The notes beneath the pieces are model-generated. The model ran no database searches. It had not been told where the DNA came from and worked only from the letters and a program-made list of their open reading frames with translations. Positions 1 to 7,135 of a stretch of 21,619 nt of DNA are shown one piece after another. Position 1 is the first letter of the stretch, and each line of letters starts with the position of its first letter. Origin of the DNA: Actinomycetota bacterium (GTDB lineage Bacteria; Actinomycetota; Actinomycetes; Streptosporangiales; Streptosporangiaceae); contig PMST01000129.1 of the NCBI GenBank assembly GCA_003168295.1, forward strand, positions 21,294 to 42,912, in the 5' to 3' direction. The position numbers and the translations under genes were made by a program.

Positions 1-272
1 AGATGACGCTGGCTGATAATCTAGCCGACCTGCAAGGACACGCGTCGGACTTCGCGGGCCGAAAGGGCTTCACGTATACGGTGCTGGCCAGCGGCAGCGG
101 TGAGATCGTCGGATGCGTCTATGTCTATCCGCGGAAGGGCGAGCCGGGAGCTCGCGTCCTGTCGTGGGTCCGGGCTGACCGGGCCGATCTTGACGTGCCC
201 GTGTACGAAGCCGTCTCGGAGTGGCTACGGACCGCCTGGCCGTTTACCGAGATCGCTTACGCCCCGCGATGA
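1..272 (+). CDS. GNAT-family N-acetyltransferase, C-terminal part (truncated by window edge)
   Basis: This is the C-terminal ~90 residues of a GNAT-type acetyltransferase, a family that moves an acetyl group from acetyl-CoA to an amine; the substrate cannot be inferred. The visible part has the segment FTYTVL, then a G/E-rich turn and the strand GCVYVYP, which resembles the central GNAT strands that precede the acetyl-CoA binding site. A region of helix and strand ends in a TGA at 270-272. An ATG lies at position 3, but a GNAT domain needs about 140-170 residues, so the true start is almost certainly left of the window and this ATG is internal. The acetyl-CoA loop (Q/RxxGxG/A) is not seen, so the family call rests on the strand pattern and on resemblance to actinobacterial homologues. 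Confidence 0.6.
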   Translation, partial: MTLADNLADLQGHASDFAGRKGFTYTVLASGSGEIVGCVYVYPRKGEPGARVLSWVRADRADLDVPVYEAVSEWLRTAWPFTEIAYAPR

Positions 273-415
273 GCCCGGGTCAGTGGGCCTGCGGCCAGTA
301 GCAGGCCTTGTGGCCCACAGCCTCCTGTAGAGACCGGGCCGGAACAGCTGTACCCAGCGATGACGGCGCCCTTCCCGGTTCGGGGCGCGAGTCGCGGTAC
401 CGCGCGAGGTGACGG

Positions 416-613
416 ATGCGGCGCACGACGCTGCGCGGCCAGGTCGTTTATCTCACCGAGCACGGCGAGCGGCTGGCCGCAGTCGTCCCGGCCAAGCTGG
501 CGGTGCCGCCGGAACCGGCGCATCAGCCGGGCCGGCTGCTGATCGTGGCCATCACGGCGTACTGGCAGCACGTTGTGGTGGACGAGCGTGCCTGCCCGGT
601 GGTCACCTGGTAG
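416..613 (+). pseudogene. Phd/YefM-like antitoxin remnant
   Basis: A 65-codon frame contains VVYLTEHGERLAAVVPA near its start, which looks like the conserved core strand of Phd/YefM (prevent-host-death) antitoxins. The N-terminal DNA-binding half expected upstream of this core is missing. The frame then runs into Pro/Ala-rich sequence and into the 3' end of the convergent gene that ends at 523. No toxin (PIN, RelE or Doc) is visible next to it. I read it as a decayed antitoxin piece. A chance resemblance in high-GC sequence is the main alternative. Confidence 0.35.
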
Positions 614-1785
614 GCCCACATCTTCTGACCGGGTCCCTGGTAGAAGAGCCACGAGCTGTCTGGCGACCATGCGGTCACGGACAGGAGGAAGGCAGCCGAC
701 GACGGGACTGCTGTCACCTGGGTGTCCCGGCCGGTCAGGTGAAGGATGAATACGCGGGCGGTGCCCTGGCTATCGGGCGGAACCACTGCCTCGGCCGCCA
801 TCATCTGGCCTGACGGTGCTATCTCGCTGACAGACCAGGCCCAGTTACCTCCGTGGGTCGGCGCCCATCCGGTCGTTCCGGCCGGCGCCGCGAACGACCG
901 GAGCCTGCCGGTGACGACATCGAACACTCGCAGGGTCCTGCAGGCGTAGTAGCCGAAGTTATCCCCGTAGCTAAGGTTCTGCGCCGTCGACGGGTTCGCG
1001 CAGTTACTGCCATAGGCGACTAGCCGCGGGCTGACAGCGAAACCTTCGGCGGACGAGGAATAGGGCAGCGCCTTCGGCGCGGTACCGGGAGTCCATAGCC
1101 AGAAGGGGCCTCTCACCCCGCCAAAGCGTGGCTCCAGCAGCAGGCCAGCGTCCGTTCCGGCGATCAGCTGAGTTCCCCTGGGCAGGGTGACCGGCGGCCC
1201 GGCCCGGCCGCCAGCCACCGGGACGGACCGAACCGTGACCGCGGCCGTGCTGGGCTCGTAGTAGCCATATTCGAGCCAGGCGTCGCCTGGCGCGGCGGAC
1301 GAGGCGAATGCCAGCGTTCTGCCGAGCACCCGCGTCTTGTCTGTCGCCGCATTGGTGGCCCAGACGCTGTTACCGCTGACGTAGACGATCCAGCCGCCGA
1401 TCAGCATGATCGGCTGGTTTTCGCCGGGGTCGACAACCGGGGTAGCCTGCCCGCGCTGTCCGGTGCGCAGATTGTCGAGGTCGATCACGCCGTCCTGCCC
1501 CGCGGCCGCCGGCCACATCAGCACTGTCGTGTTGACGCTGCCCGGGATGGGGCCGGGTACATGCGGGCCGATGGAGTGCCCGGCCGCGGCCCTGGGCCGA
1601 GGCTGGCTCGCCTGCCCCGGCTTGCTGGCTCCGTGCGAACCGGCGAACGCGCCCAGCGCCGCGGCGAGCACAGCCACCACGGCGACACCGGTGGCCGCGT
1701 AGCGCCTGCGCTGGCGCCGCCGCGCCTCCTTGATCAGCGCCTCGGCATCCGGGGCCGGCGTAGGCACCACAGCTGCGCTCTTCAC
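523..1785 (-). CDS. Membrane-anchored beta-propeller-like protein, unknown function
   Basis: A 420-residue protein with a short cytosolic N-terminus holding a basic patch (EARRRQRRR, residues 20-28). One transmembrane helix (about 31-49) is followed by a Pro/Ala/Gly linker to about residue 85. The large extracytoplasmic part consists of short W/Y/G-rich beta motifs (WIVYVSGNSVWATN, WSPDSSWLFY) typical of TolB/WD-like propeller blades. The SPDSSWLFY-type motif is the clearest. The GTG start at 1785 has AGGAG about 8 nt upstream, overlapping the stop of the GntR gene, so the two are very probably co-transcribed. It may be a surface sensor or effector controlled by that regulator. No catalytic residues are recognisable. 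Two adjacent Cys occur near the C-terminus. Confidence 0.7.
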   Translation of the reverse strand: MKSAAVVPTPAPDAEALIKEARRRQRRRYAATGVAVVAVLAAALGAFAGSHGASKPGQASQPRPRAAAGHSIGPHVPGPIPGSVNTTVLMWPAAAGQDGVIDLDNLRTGQRGQATPVVDPGENQPIMLIGGWIVYVSGNSVWATNAATDKTRVLGRTLAFASSAAPGDAWLEYGYYEPSTAAVTVRSVPVAGGRAGPPVTLPRGTQLIAGTDAGLLLEPRFGGVRGPFWLWTPGTAPKALPYSSSAEGFAVSPRLVAYGSNCANPSTAQNLSYGDNFGYYACRTLRVFDVVTGRLRSFAAPAGTTGWAPTHGGNWAWSVSEIAPSGQMMAAEAVVPPDSQGTARVFILHLTGRDTQVTAVPSSAAFLLSVTAWSPDSSWLFYQGPGQKMWAYQVTTGQARSSTTTCCQYAVMATISSRPG

Positions 1786-1795
1786 GGCTAGTCTC

Positions 1796-2158
1796 CTACA
1801 GCACCTTCGCGATGATCTCTGCCAGCTCTTCTGGCCGGTAACCGTAGCGCCGGGCTAGCGTGACCAGTTCACGCGCCTTCGCCACCACGACGCTGCGTTC
1901 GGGCCCGATGCCGCTCACCGTCACACCCCGCCCGCGCCGGAACTCGACTAGCCCCTCGTCTCGCAGCGTGCGCAGTCCCCGGAACACCGTGTTGGCGTTG
2001 ACGCCAAGGACCGCTGCCAGGTCTCTGGCAGGCGGGAGCCGTTCGCCCGACAGCACTTCACCGTCGGCAATCGCACGCCGGACGGCGGCCGCGACCTGCT
2101 CATGGAGCGGTACCGAGCTCGAGGGATCGATCTCCACGATGGGGCTGGTGCTATCCAC
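1796..2158 (-). CDS. GntR-family (YtrA-type) transcriptional regulator
   Basis: A short GntR regulator of 120 residues from the chosen GTG. The winged helix-turn-helix spans about residues 18-82: PLHEQVAAAVRRAI opens the domain, LPPARDLAAVLGVNANTVFR is the HTH, and LVEFRRGRGVTV is the wing. After it comes only a short helical tail (KARELVTLARRYGY...), the layout of the YtrA subfamily, which usually represses adjacent membrane or transporter genes. A longer frame begins at a TTG at 2218. I prefer GTG 2158 because a -10 box (TATGAT, minus strand 2170-2165) ends 6 nt before it, the spacing of a leaderless gene, and because the upstream extension overlaps the remnant of another gene. The downstream membrane propeller gene starts 10 bp after the stop. 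Confidence 0.85.
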   Translation of the reverse strand: MDSTSPIVEIDPSSSVPLHEQVAAAVRRAIADGEVLSGERLPPARDLAAVLGVNANTVFRGLRTLRDEGLVEFRRGRGVTVSGIGPERSVVVAKARELVTLARRYGYRPEELAEIIAKVL

Positions 2159-2164
2159 ACTAGT

Positions 2165-2170
2165 ATCATA
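2165..2170 (-). promoter_or_regulatory. -10 box for a leaderless GntR transcript
   Basis: TATGAT on the minus strand, followed by 6 nt and then GTG at 2158. Transcription starting about 7 nt downstream of the -10 box would begin at the GTG itself. No Shine-Dalgarno sequence precedes that GTG and no clear -35 box was found, which fits a leaderless or activator-dependent promoter. Confidence 0.5.
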
Positions 2171-2187
2171 GCGCGACACACACTTGA

Positions 2188-2382
2188 ACCGCTGACCAGG
2201 ACTCAGCGTTCCAGCCAAGGTGCCTGGACCTGGTGACGGAAGCGATCAAGCGTGGCGAAGCCACGCTGGGCGAGCTTGCCTACCTGACCGACCGGGTGCT
2301 GCTGGCCGAAGGGAAATCGCAGCACCATCCCGGTTCCTTCGCGGCGCCGGTTGGCGCGCCGCCTCCGGAAGGAGCACCCTAA
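2188..2382 (+). pseudogene. DUF6624-like protein, C-terminal remnant
   Basis: An open plus-strand frame without its own start encodes ADQDSAFQPRCLDLV, then EAIKRGEATLGELAYLTDRV and LLAEGKSQ. As I remember them, these match the C-terminal block of DUF6624 proteins (…DPAFQRRCLDLL…LAYLTDRVLLAEGxPQ). A stop lies just upstream (TGA 2185-2187). The N-terminal two thirds of the family are missing, and the usual continuation YGTQ is replaced by a Pro/Ala-rich tail ending in TAA at 2380-2382. The remnant overlaps the upstream flank of the GntR gene and touches the 3' end of the convergent TetR gene. It is probably a gene broken by rearrangement or deletion. Confidence 0.5.
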
Positions 2383-2987
2383 CCGGTTGTCGCTCGAAGC
2401 CCGTTCAGGACTGAGTTCACGATCGCGTCCGCATCGTCCTCGGTCAGGGGGCGCCGTCCGCTTACGAGCCGCCACATGACGGGCCCGAACACGAGGTCCA
2501 TCGCGAGGTCGGGATCGATGTCTTTCTGAACCTCGCCGCGCGAGACTGCCCGGTCCCACAATTCCTGAATGGCGCGCTGGCGACTGTCCAGGAACCGTGT
2601 CTGGAGCCACTCCGAGGCCACAGGATCTTGCATGGCGTTCGCTAGAAGCTGAGCGAAGACACTTCCAGCCGGTGAGGCGTAAAACGCTGAGAGACGTCTG
2701 ATCTGCTCGCGGAAGTCGCCCCGTGCCGTACCGGTGTCCGGCAGGCTCGCGTCCGAGGCCAGGCGTTCGGCGAACGCGTCGACGGCCACGCACAACCGGT
2801 TCGGCCAGTGCTTGTAGATCGTGGTCTTGGAAACCCCGGACCGGTCGCGGATCGCGTCGATCGTGGTCGCGGCGAGCCCACCTTCGGCCATGAGGGCCGC
2901 CGTCGCGTCCAGGACGACACGCCGGGTGCGGCTGTTCCGAGAGGGTATTGACTCGACCGTCGGTGAAATAGTCCCCACGACCGGCAC
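2379..2987 (-). CDS. TetR/AcrR-family transcriptional repressor
   Basis: A 202-residue TetR regulator. The N-terminal HTH lies at about residues 22-68 (RRVVLDATAALMAEGG…TTIDAIRDRSGVSKTTIYKHW), with the typical SKTTIYKHW recognition helix. The rest is a helical ligand/dimer domain with FYASPAGSVFAQLL and a C-terminal FGPVMWRLVSGRRPLTE segment, resembling TetR_C_11-type domains. Its GTG start (2987) directly follows the stop of the SDR gene (TAG 2990-2988), so it is translated from the same mRNA. It probably represses its own operon through the palindrome in front of the SDR gene. The inducer is unknown and may be a substrate or product of the SDR. Confidence 0.9.
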   Translation of the reverse strand: MPVVGTISPTVESIPSRNSRTRRVVLDATAALMAEGGLAATTIDAIRDRSGVSKTTIYKHWPNRLCVAVDAFAERLASDASLPDTGTARGDFREQIRRLSAFYASPAGSVFAQLLANAMQDPVASEWLQTRFLDSRQRAIQELWDRAVSRGEVQKDIDPDLAMDLVFGPVMWRLVSGRRPLTEDDADAIVNSVLNGLRATTG

Positions 2988-3851
2988 CTAAGCCGATTTC
3001 GGATCATCGGTGTCTGTGAAGAGCGTGGATGACGCGAGGGAACGCCACGCCTCGAGTTCGTCGCGGACGCGGATGAGCTTATTCTCCACCATTGCGACGG
3101 CGTCCGGTCCGACCTGGAAACGGATGGGCGGCTGCCCTGCCGTCACCGCGGCATAGATCGCCGCCGCGCCCCTGGCCGGGTCATTGACCTGACCGCCGTT
3201 GCTCGTCGCGGCGCCCTGCCGCACCCGGCCGGCGGTCGCGGCATAGTCCGGGAACTCGTTCGCCGTGGTGCGCAGGGAACTGCCATCGAGGAAGCTCGTG
3301 CGAAAACTGCCTGGCTCGACGATGGTGACTTTGATGCCGAGCGGAGACAACTCCGCCTGCATCGCTTCACTCAGGCCCTCGACGGCGAACTTCGTCGCCC
3401 CGTATATGCCCCAGCCGGCGACTTGCGCGAACCCGCCCATGGAGGAGATGTTGAGAACATGTCCGGAGCGCGCCGCTCGCATGTGCGGAAGGACGGCGCG
3501 GGTCACATTCAGGAGCCCGAAGACGTTCGTCGCGAACACAGCCTCGACCTCAGCGGCAGATGCCTCCTCCACCGCACCGAGCAGACCTCGCCCAGCATTG
3601 TTGACCAAGACGTCGATGGAGCCAAACCGTGCGATGGCAGCTTCAACCGCCGCCATTGCCTGACTCTCGTCGGTGACGTCCAGAGCCACCGGCAGGAGTC
3701 GCTCGGAAAAGCCCGGAGCGGCGGCGAACGCCGCCTCGACCAGGCTTAGACCCCGTGCCGTCGCAACGACATTGGCACCGGCTTCGAGAGCGTGAAGCGC
3801 CATCTCGTACCCGAGTCCGCGCGCCGCCCCCGTGATGAACCACGTTGCCAC
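2988..3851 (-). CDS. Short-chain dehydrogenase/reductase (classical SDR)
   Basis: A 287-residue NAD(P)-dependent oxidoreductase of the classical SDR fold. The cofactor loop TGAARGLG is at residues 7-14. TAR at 31-33, after the second strand, suggests NADP preference. LDVTD is at 58-62, NNAG at 84-87, the catalytic Ser is in NISSMGG (about 136-137), and YGATK at 150-154 supplies Tyr and Lys. PGSFRT follows the sixth strand. The whole catalytic set is intact. The GTG start has GGAGG 5 nt upstream. It is the first gene of an operon with the TetR gene directly behind it. A SDR also occurs near sigH in mycobacteria (Rv3224), but orthology is not shown here. The substrate cannot be inferred. Confidence 0.92.
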   Translation of the reverse strand: MATWFITGAARGLGYEMALHALEAGANVVATARGLSLVEAAFAAAPGFSERLLPVALDVTDESQAMAAVEAAIARFGSIDVLVNNAGRGLLGAVEEASAAEVEAVFATNVFGLLNVTRAVLPHMRAARSGHVLNISSMGGFAQVAGWGIYGATKFAVEGLSEAMQAELSPLGIKVTIVEPGSFRTSFLDGSSLRTTANEFPDYAATAGRVRQGAATSNGGQVNDPARGAAAIYAAVTAGQPPIRFQVGPDAVAMVENKLIRVRDELEAWRSLASSTLFTDTDDPKSA

Positions 3852-3873
3852 GGCGCCTCCTACTAGTCAGATA

Positions 3874-3895
3874 GTGAACTGTACGTACAGTACAC
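3874..3895. promoter_or_regulatory. Palindromic TetR operator candidate
   Basis: A perfect 14-bp palindrome ACTGTACGTACAGT (3878-3891), flanked by GTG/CAC with a single mismatched pair, makes a 22-bp dyad with 10 of 11 pairs matched. It lies 23-44 bp upstream of the SDR start, where it would cover or abut the promoter. Its size and symmetry suit a TetR dimer, and the TetR gene is second in the same operon. Confidence 0.7.
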
Positions 3896-4044
3896 CTGTA
3901 AGCGAGACCGCCGCGGGCCGACGCGGGGGACGCGTGATCGACGTCTGGCGAGATGTCTACGGCAGGCACCTCGCGCCCGCGGATCGGCGCGCTCGGGCAG
4001 ATGGTCGCCCGCTTGCCCGGCCATGGGGACCGGTGAGCGAATGG

Positions 4045-4257
4045 TCAGCTGATGACGGCGATCAGGTCACCTTCCTGGATGACATCGCCCTCACCGACGT
4101 GCATTTTGGTCACCACGCCCGGCCCTTCGGCCAGGACCGGGATTTCCATCTTCATCGACTCCAGGATTACCAGGGTGTCGCCGTCGTCGACATGGTCGCC
4201 TTCCGCCGCGACCACCTTCCACACGTTCGCGACCATCTCCGCGCGGACTTCAGCCAC
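4045..4257 (-). CDS. Small biotin carrier protein (TB7.3-like biotin/lipoyl domain)
   Basis: A single-domain protein of 70 residues that is essentially only a biotinyl domain. The biotin attachment motif ESMKME is intact with the acceptor Lys at residue 36, between the two half-barrel repeats (…GDTLVILESMKMEIPV… and …GVGEGD-type turn VGEGDVIQEGD). It would carry carboxybiotin between a biotin carboxylase and a carboxyltransferase. The GTG start is preceded by GAGGAG 8 nt upstream. It follows the biotin carboxylase gene by 62 bp on the same strand. Mycobacteria have a similar stand-alone 71-aa carrier (TB7.3, Rv3221c) next to the sigH/rshA pair, so both form and location look conserved. Confidence 0.93.
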   Translation of the reverse strand: MAEVRAEMVANVWKVVAAEGDHVDDGDTLVILESMKMEIPVLAEGPGVVTKMHVGEGDVIQEGDLIAVIS

Positions 4258-4319
4258 TGGTGACTCCTCATCTGTTCGCCCGGGCCATGCCGCCCGGCGC
4301 CGCTGGTTTGGCGTTGTGC

Positions 4320-5663
4320 CTAGGTGGGACGCAGCTTGCTCACCAGGGACGTATCGTAACTCCCGCTGGTGAACTCCGTGCTAGCAAGTAGATCCGCGTG
4401 GAAGGGCAGGTTGGTCTTCGGCCCCGCGATGCGAAAGTCGGCCACCGCCTGCCGGGCCCGGGCCAGGGCCTGATCGCGGTCGGCTCCGTGGATGCAGAGC
4501 TTGGCCAGCAGCGGATCGTAGAACGGCGTGACGGTGTTTCCGGCCTGGTAGCCGGCGTCCACCCGGACGCCCTCACCCGTGGGTTCTTCCCATTCGGTGA
4601 TCTTGCCCGGGCGGGGCAGGAAGCGGACTGGGTCCTCGGCGTAGACACGAAGCTCGAGCGCGTGCCCGGAGGGGCGGACGGCCGCGGTGTCAAAGGAGGG
4701 CGGCTCGCCCGCCGCGATCAGGAACTGCTGCTCGACCAGGTCGATGCCGGTGACGAGTTCGGTGACGGGGTGCTCGACCTGCAGCCGGGTGTTCATCTCG
4801 AGGAAGACGAAGGAACCGGTGTCGGCGTCAACCAGGCATTCGACGGTCCCGGCCCCCCGGTACCCTACCGCCTGCCCAGCCTGGACCGCGGCAGCCAGCA
4901 TCCGCTGCCGCAGCTCAGCCGAAACACCCGGTGCCGGGCTCTCCTCGGCAACCTTCTGATGGCGCCGCTGGACCGAGCAGTCGCGCTCGCCGAGGGCGAG
5001 CACGCGGCCATCCGCCAAGCCCAGGATCTGGACTTCCACGTGGTGAGCGCGCTCGACGTAGCGCTCGATCAAGATCTCCGGCGAGCCGAAGAACCGCTCG
5101 GCGCGTGACCTGGCCGTCTCGAACGCCGCCCGGAGGCCGGCTTGGTCCTGGGCCACGCCCATGCCGATCCCGCCGCCGCCTGCCGCCGCCTTGACCATGA
5201 CGGGGTAGCCGACCCGGTCCGCCTCGGCCAGGGCCGCGGTCACGTCCGAGACGGGCTCGCGGCTGCCCGGAGACACCGGCACCCCAGCCCGTTCCATCAG
5301 GTTCCTGGCCCGGATCTTGTCCCCCATCTGCTCGATCGCCGCCGGGTCCGGGCCGACCCAGATCAGGCCGGCGGCCACGACCTGGCGGGCGAAGTCCGCG
5401 TTCTCGGCGAGAAAACCGTAGCCCGGATGGACGGCCGCGGCGCCGGTCTTGCGGGCCGCGTCGAGGATGGCCGCGGCATCCAGGTAACTCTGGGCAGGCG
5501 ACGCCGGGCCGATGTGCACGGCCTCGTCCGCCTCGGGGACATACGGCAGGTCCGCGTCCGCGTCGGAGTACACGGCGACGGCCCGGATCCCCATCCGTCG
5601 GGCCGTCCGTACCACCCGCCGCGCGATCTCACCGCGATTGGCGACAAGCACCGAATCAAGCAT
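4320..5663 (-). CDS. accC: Biotin carboxylase subunit of an acyl-CoA carboxylase
   Basis: A 447-residue stand-alone biotin carboxylase, the usual length of AccC. It makes carboxybiotin from bicarbonate and ATP. The N-terminal VLVANRGEIARRV (residues 5-18) is the family signature. The ATP-grasp glycine loop KAAAGGGGIGM is at about 158-168, ERDCSVQRRHQK at 226-237, and the catalytic EMNTRLQVEHPVTE at 289-302. It lacks the BCCP domain found in fused AccA-type alpha subunits, and the carrier is supplied by the 70-aa gene downstream. No carboxyltransferase gene is in the window, so the acyl-CoA substrate is open. The ATG start has only a weak GGCGGG Shine-Dalgarno. The two carboxylase genes probably form one transcript. 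Confidence 0.95.
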   Translation of the reverse strand: MLDSVLVANRGEIARRVVRTARRMGIRAVAVYSDADADLPYVPEADEAVHIGPASPAQSYLDAAAILDAARKTGAAAVHPGYGFLAENADFARQVVAAGLIWVGPDPAAIEQMGDKIRARNLMERAGVPVSPGSREPVSDVTAALAEADRVGYPVMVKAAAGGGGIGMGVAQDQAGLRAAFETARSRAERFFGSPEILIERYVERAHHVEVQILGLADGRVLALGERDCSVQRRHQKVAEESPAPGVSAELRQRMLAAAVQAGQAVGYRGAGTVECLVDADTGSFVFLEMNTRLQVEHPVTELVTGIDLVEQQFLIAAGEPPSFDTAAVRPSGHALELRVYAEDPVRFLPRPGKITEWEEPTGEGVRVDAGYQAGNTVTPFYDPLLAKLCIHGADRDQALARARQAVADFRIAGPKTNLPFHADLLASTEFTSGSYDTSLVSKLRPT

Positions 5664-5692
5664 CCCGCCAGCCTAATCCCCCACGAGCCAAA

Positions 5693-5797
5693 GGGGCGCG
5701 GCGCTGCCTGGACTGAGGAGCGAGGAACGAGCGACGAAGGAAGGCAGTGCCTTAAAAGCGCCCCGGAGGCGAGCGAGACAACAGAGCGAGCGAGACA
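5693..5797. repeat. Structured intergenic element with two nested stems and GAGCGAG repeats
   Basis: Arms GGGGCGC (5693-5699) and GCGCCCC (5758-5764) pair perfectly. Inside them GCGCTGCCT (5701-5709) pairs with AGGCAGTGC (5742-5750), with one G-T wobble, around a purine-rich loop. A local 13-nt palindrome AAGGCAGTGCCTT occupies 5741-5753. To the right, GCGAGCGAGACA occurs twice (5769-5780 and 5786-5797). The element fills the space between the HD-domain gene (3' end) and the biotin carboxylase gene (5' end), both on the minus strand. It may be a mobile or REP-like repeat, a structured 5' leader of accC, or an attenuator. No T-tract marks a classical terminator. Confidence 0.55.
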
Positions 5798-5804
5798 GTA
5801 CAGC

Positions 5805-7127
5805 TCACATCTGGATGACTGACCTTCGGTTGACGACCCGGCTGAGGGCCTCGACCGCCTCCGGGTCATATTCGCGGGCCGTGTCCAGCCGCAGCTGGTG
5901 CACGGCCGCCGCCGCCCGGCCAGGATCCAGCGAGCTGCCCACCATGTCGTCGAACGCATTGGCCGCCTTGATGATGCGGCTGCTGAGCGGCGGTCCGTCC
6001 CGCTTGCCGTCCGGATGATCGAGATAGCCTCCGGTTGCCGGGTCGATGTCACGATAGGGCTCGTTCTGCCTCCGCACGATCTCGGCCACCGAACCGAGGA
6101 CCTGCGCCTGCTGAATCACATCGGCGCCAAGCGCGGCGATGCGCTGCTGATCCTGAGGCGAGACGAAGATCGTGGCTCCGCCGGTGATCGGATCGCGCAG
6201 CGACAGCTGCCCGATGTCGTGCATGAGCGCCGCGTATTCCAGCTCGAGCAGCTGAGGCTCATGGATGCCGAGCTCACGGCCGACCGCAACGGCGAGCCTG
6301 CTCACCCGCTCGGAATGGCCGGGCTCGACGTAACCGCCGATCTCGGTGATCTTGGCCAGAGCGCGAACGGTCTGCAGGTAGGTCGCCCGGATCCCGGCGT
6401 ACCGGCGGAGCGCTACCTGGGTGACGAGCAGCGGAGCCGTGAACACCGCCAGCGCGGCCAGGCCCATCACCTCCGCGGCGAACGCGATGAGCAGGGCCGA
6501 GGCCCCGACGGCGGCGCCCAGCGGGAGCTGAAGGCGCATCTCGTCCACCAGGGCCACCTTGAACCTGGCCCGCTGCTCGTCGACCCGCAGCAGGGCGGTG
6601 AGAACCGCCTCGAGCAGCAGCGCGGCGATAGCCAGCGACGTCATCAGCGAGAAGGCGAGCCCCGCGTCCCGGACGACGGCGGCATTCCCGGCGAGCGGGC
6701 GGAAGATGTAGGCGACGCACGCGACGCAAAGCAAGCGCACGGCCATCCCGCTCAGCCGCGCCGGCCGGCCGACGGCCAGGTGCGGCAGCGCTCCGACGAT
6801 CATGCCGATGGCGGTGACGGTCACCACCTGATGGGCACTGTGCTGAGCCTGATGATGCCCGACCTGGATGAGCAGGGCGTACGCGAGCGCCCCCGCCAAC
6901 CCGATCGGGGCGGACTCGCGGTCACCCGGCAGGTTCAGCCGGAGCACCTCGCCGAACGCGATGAGCGCGCCGAACGCGATCGCGATACGGGGACCGGTCA
7001 CCCCGTCCGCCGCGGTCTGCGCGACCGAGGCCACCAGCCACACCCCGGCCGCCACCACGATCAGCAGCTGACCAGAATCCCGGACCTGCCAGGGATACCG
7101 GCGAAGCTCGTGTCGTCGTTCGGTCAT
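5805..7127 (-). CDS. Membrane protein with degenerate HD/HD-GYP phosphohydrolase domain
   Basis: A 440-residue protein. The N-terminal half has several hydrophobic segments (about 21-40, 46-64, 74-90, 101-118, 128-143, 155-180, 203-236), and a C-terminal HD-GYP-type domain begins at about 250. GHSERVSRLAV (270-280) and LMHDIGQLSL (301-310) keep the first His and the HD dyad (H303, D304). The later signatures are lost: the LHP site is replaced by ALGADVI, the HHE site reads RRQNEPY, and no GYP loop is seen. Hydrolysis of cyclic di-GMP is therefore doubtful. It may sense a ligand or regulate the intact homologue that ends 8 bp upstream on the same strand. The ATG start has GAGG at good spacing. 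Confidence 0.88.
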   Translation of the reverse strand: MTERRHELRRYPWQVRDSGQLLIVVAAGVWLVASVAQTAADGVTGPRIAIAFGALIAFGEVLRLNLPGDRESAPIGLAGALAYALLIQVGHHQAQHSAHQVVTVTAIGMIVGALPHLAVGRPARLSGMAVRLLCVACVAYIFRPLAGNAAVVRDAGLAFSLMTSLAIAALLLEAVLTALLRVDEQRARFKVALVDEMRLQLPLGAAVGASALLIAFAAEVMGLAALAVFTAPLLVTQVALRRYAGIRATYLQTVRALAKITEIGGYVEPGHSERVSRLAVAVGRELGIHEPQLLELEYAALMHDIGQLSLRDPITGGATIFVSPQDQQRIAALGADVIQQAQVLGSVAEIVRRQNEPYRDIDPATGGYLDHPDGKRDGPPLSSRIIKAANAFDDMVGSSLDPGRAAAAVHQLRLDTAREYDPEAVEALSRVVNRRSVIQM

Positions 7128-7135
7128 CAGGACCT

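Noticed and set aside
3832..4263. 143-codon plus-strand frame across the SDR promoter and the biotin carrier gene
   Set aside because: It is antisense to the clear biotinyl domain and covers the operator palindrome; no family resemblance.
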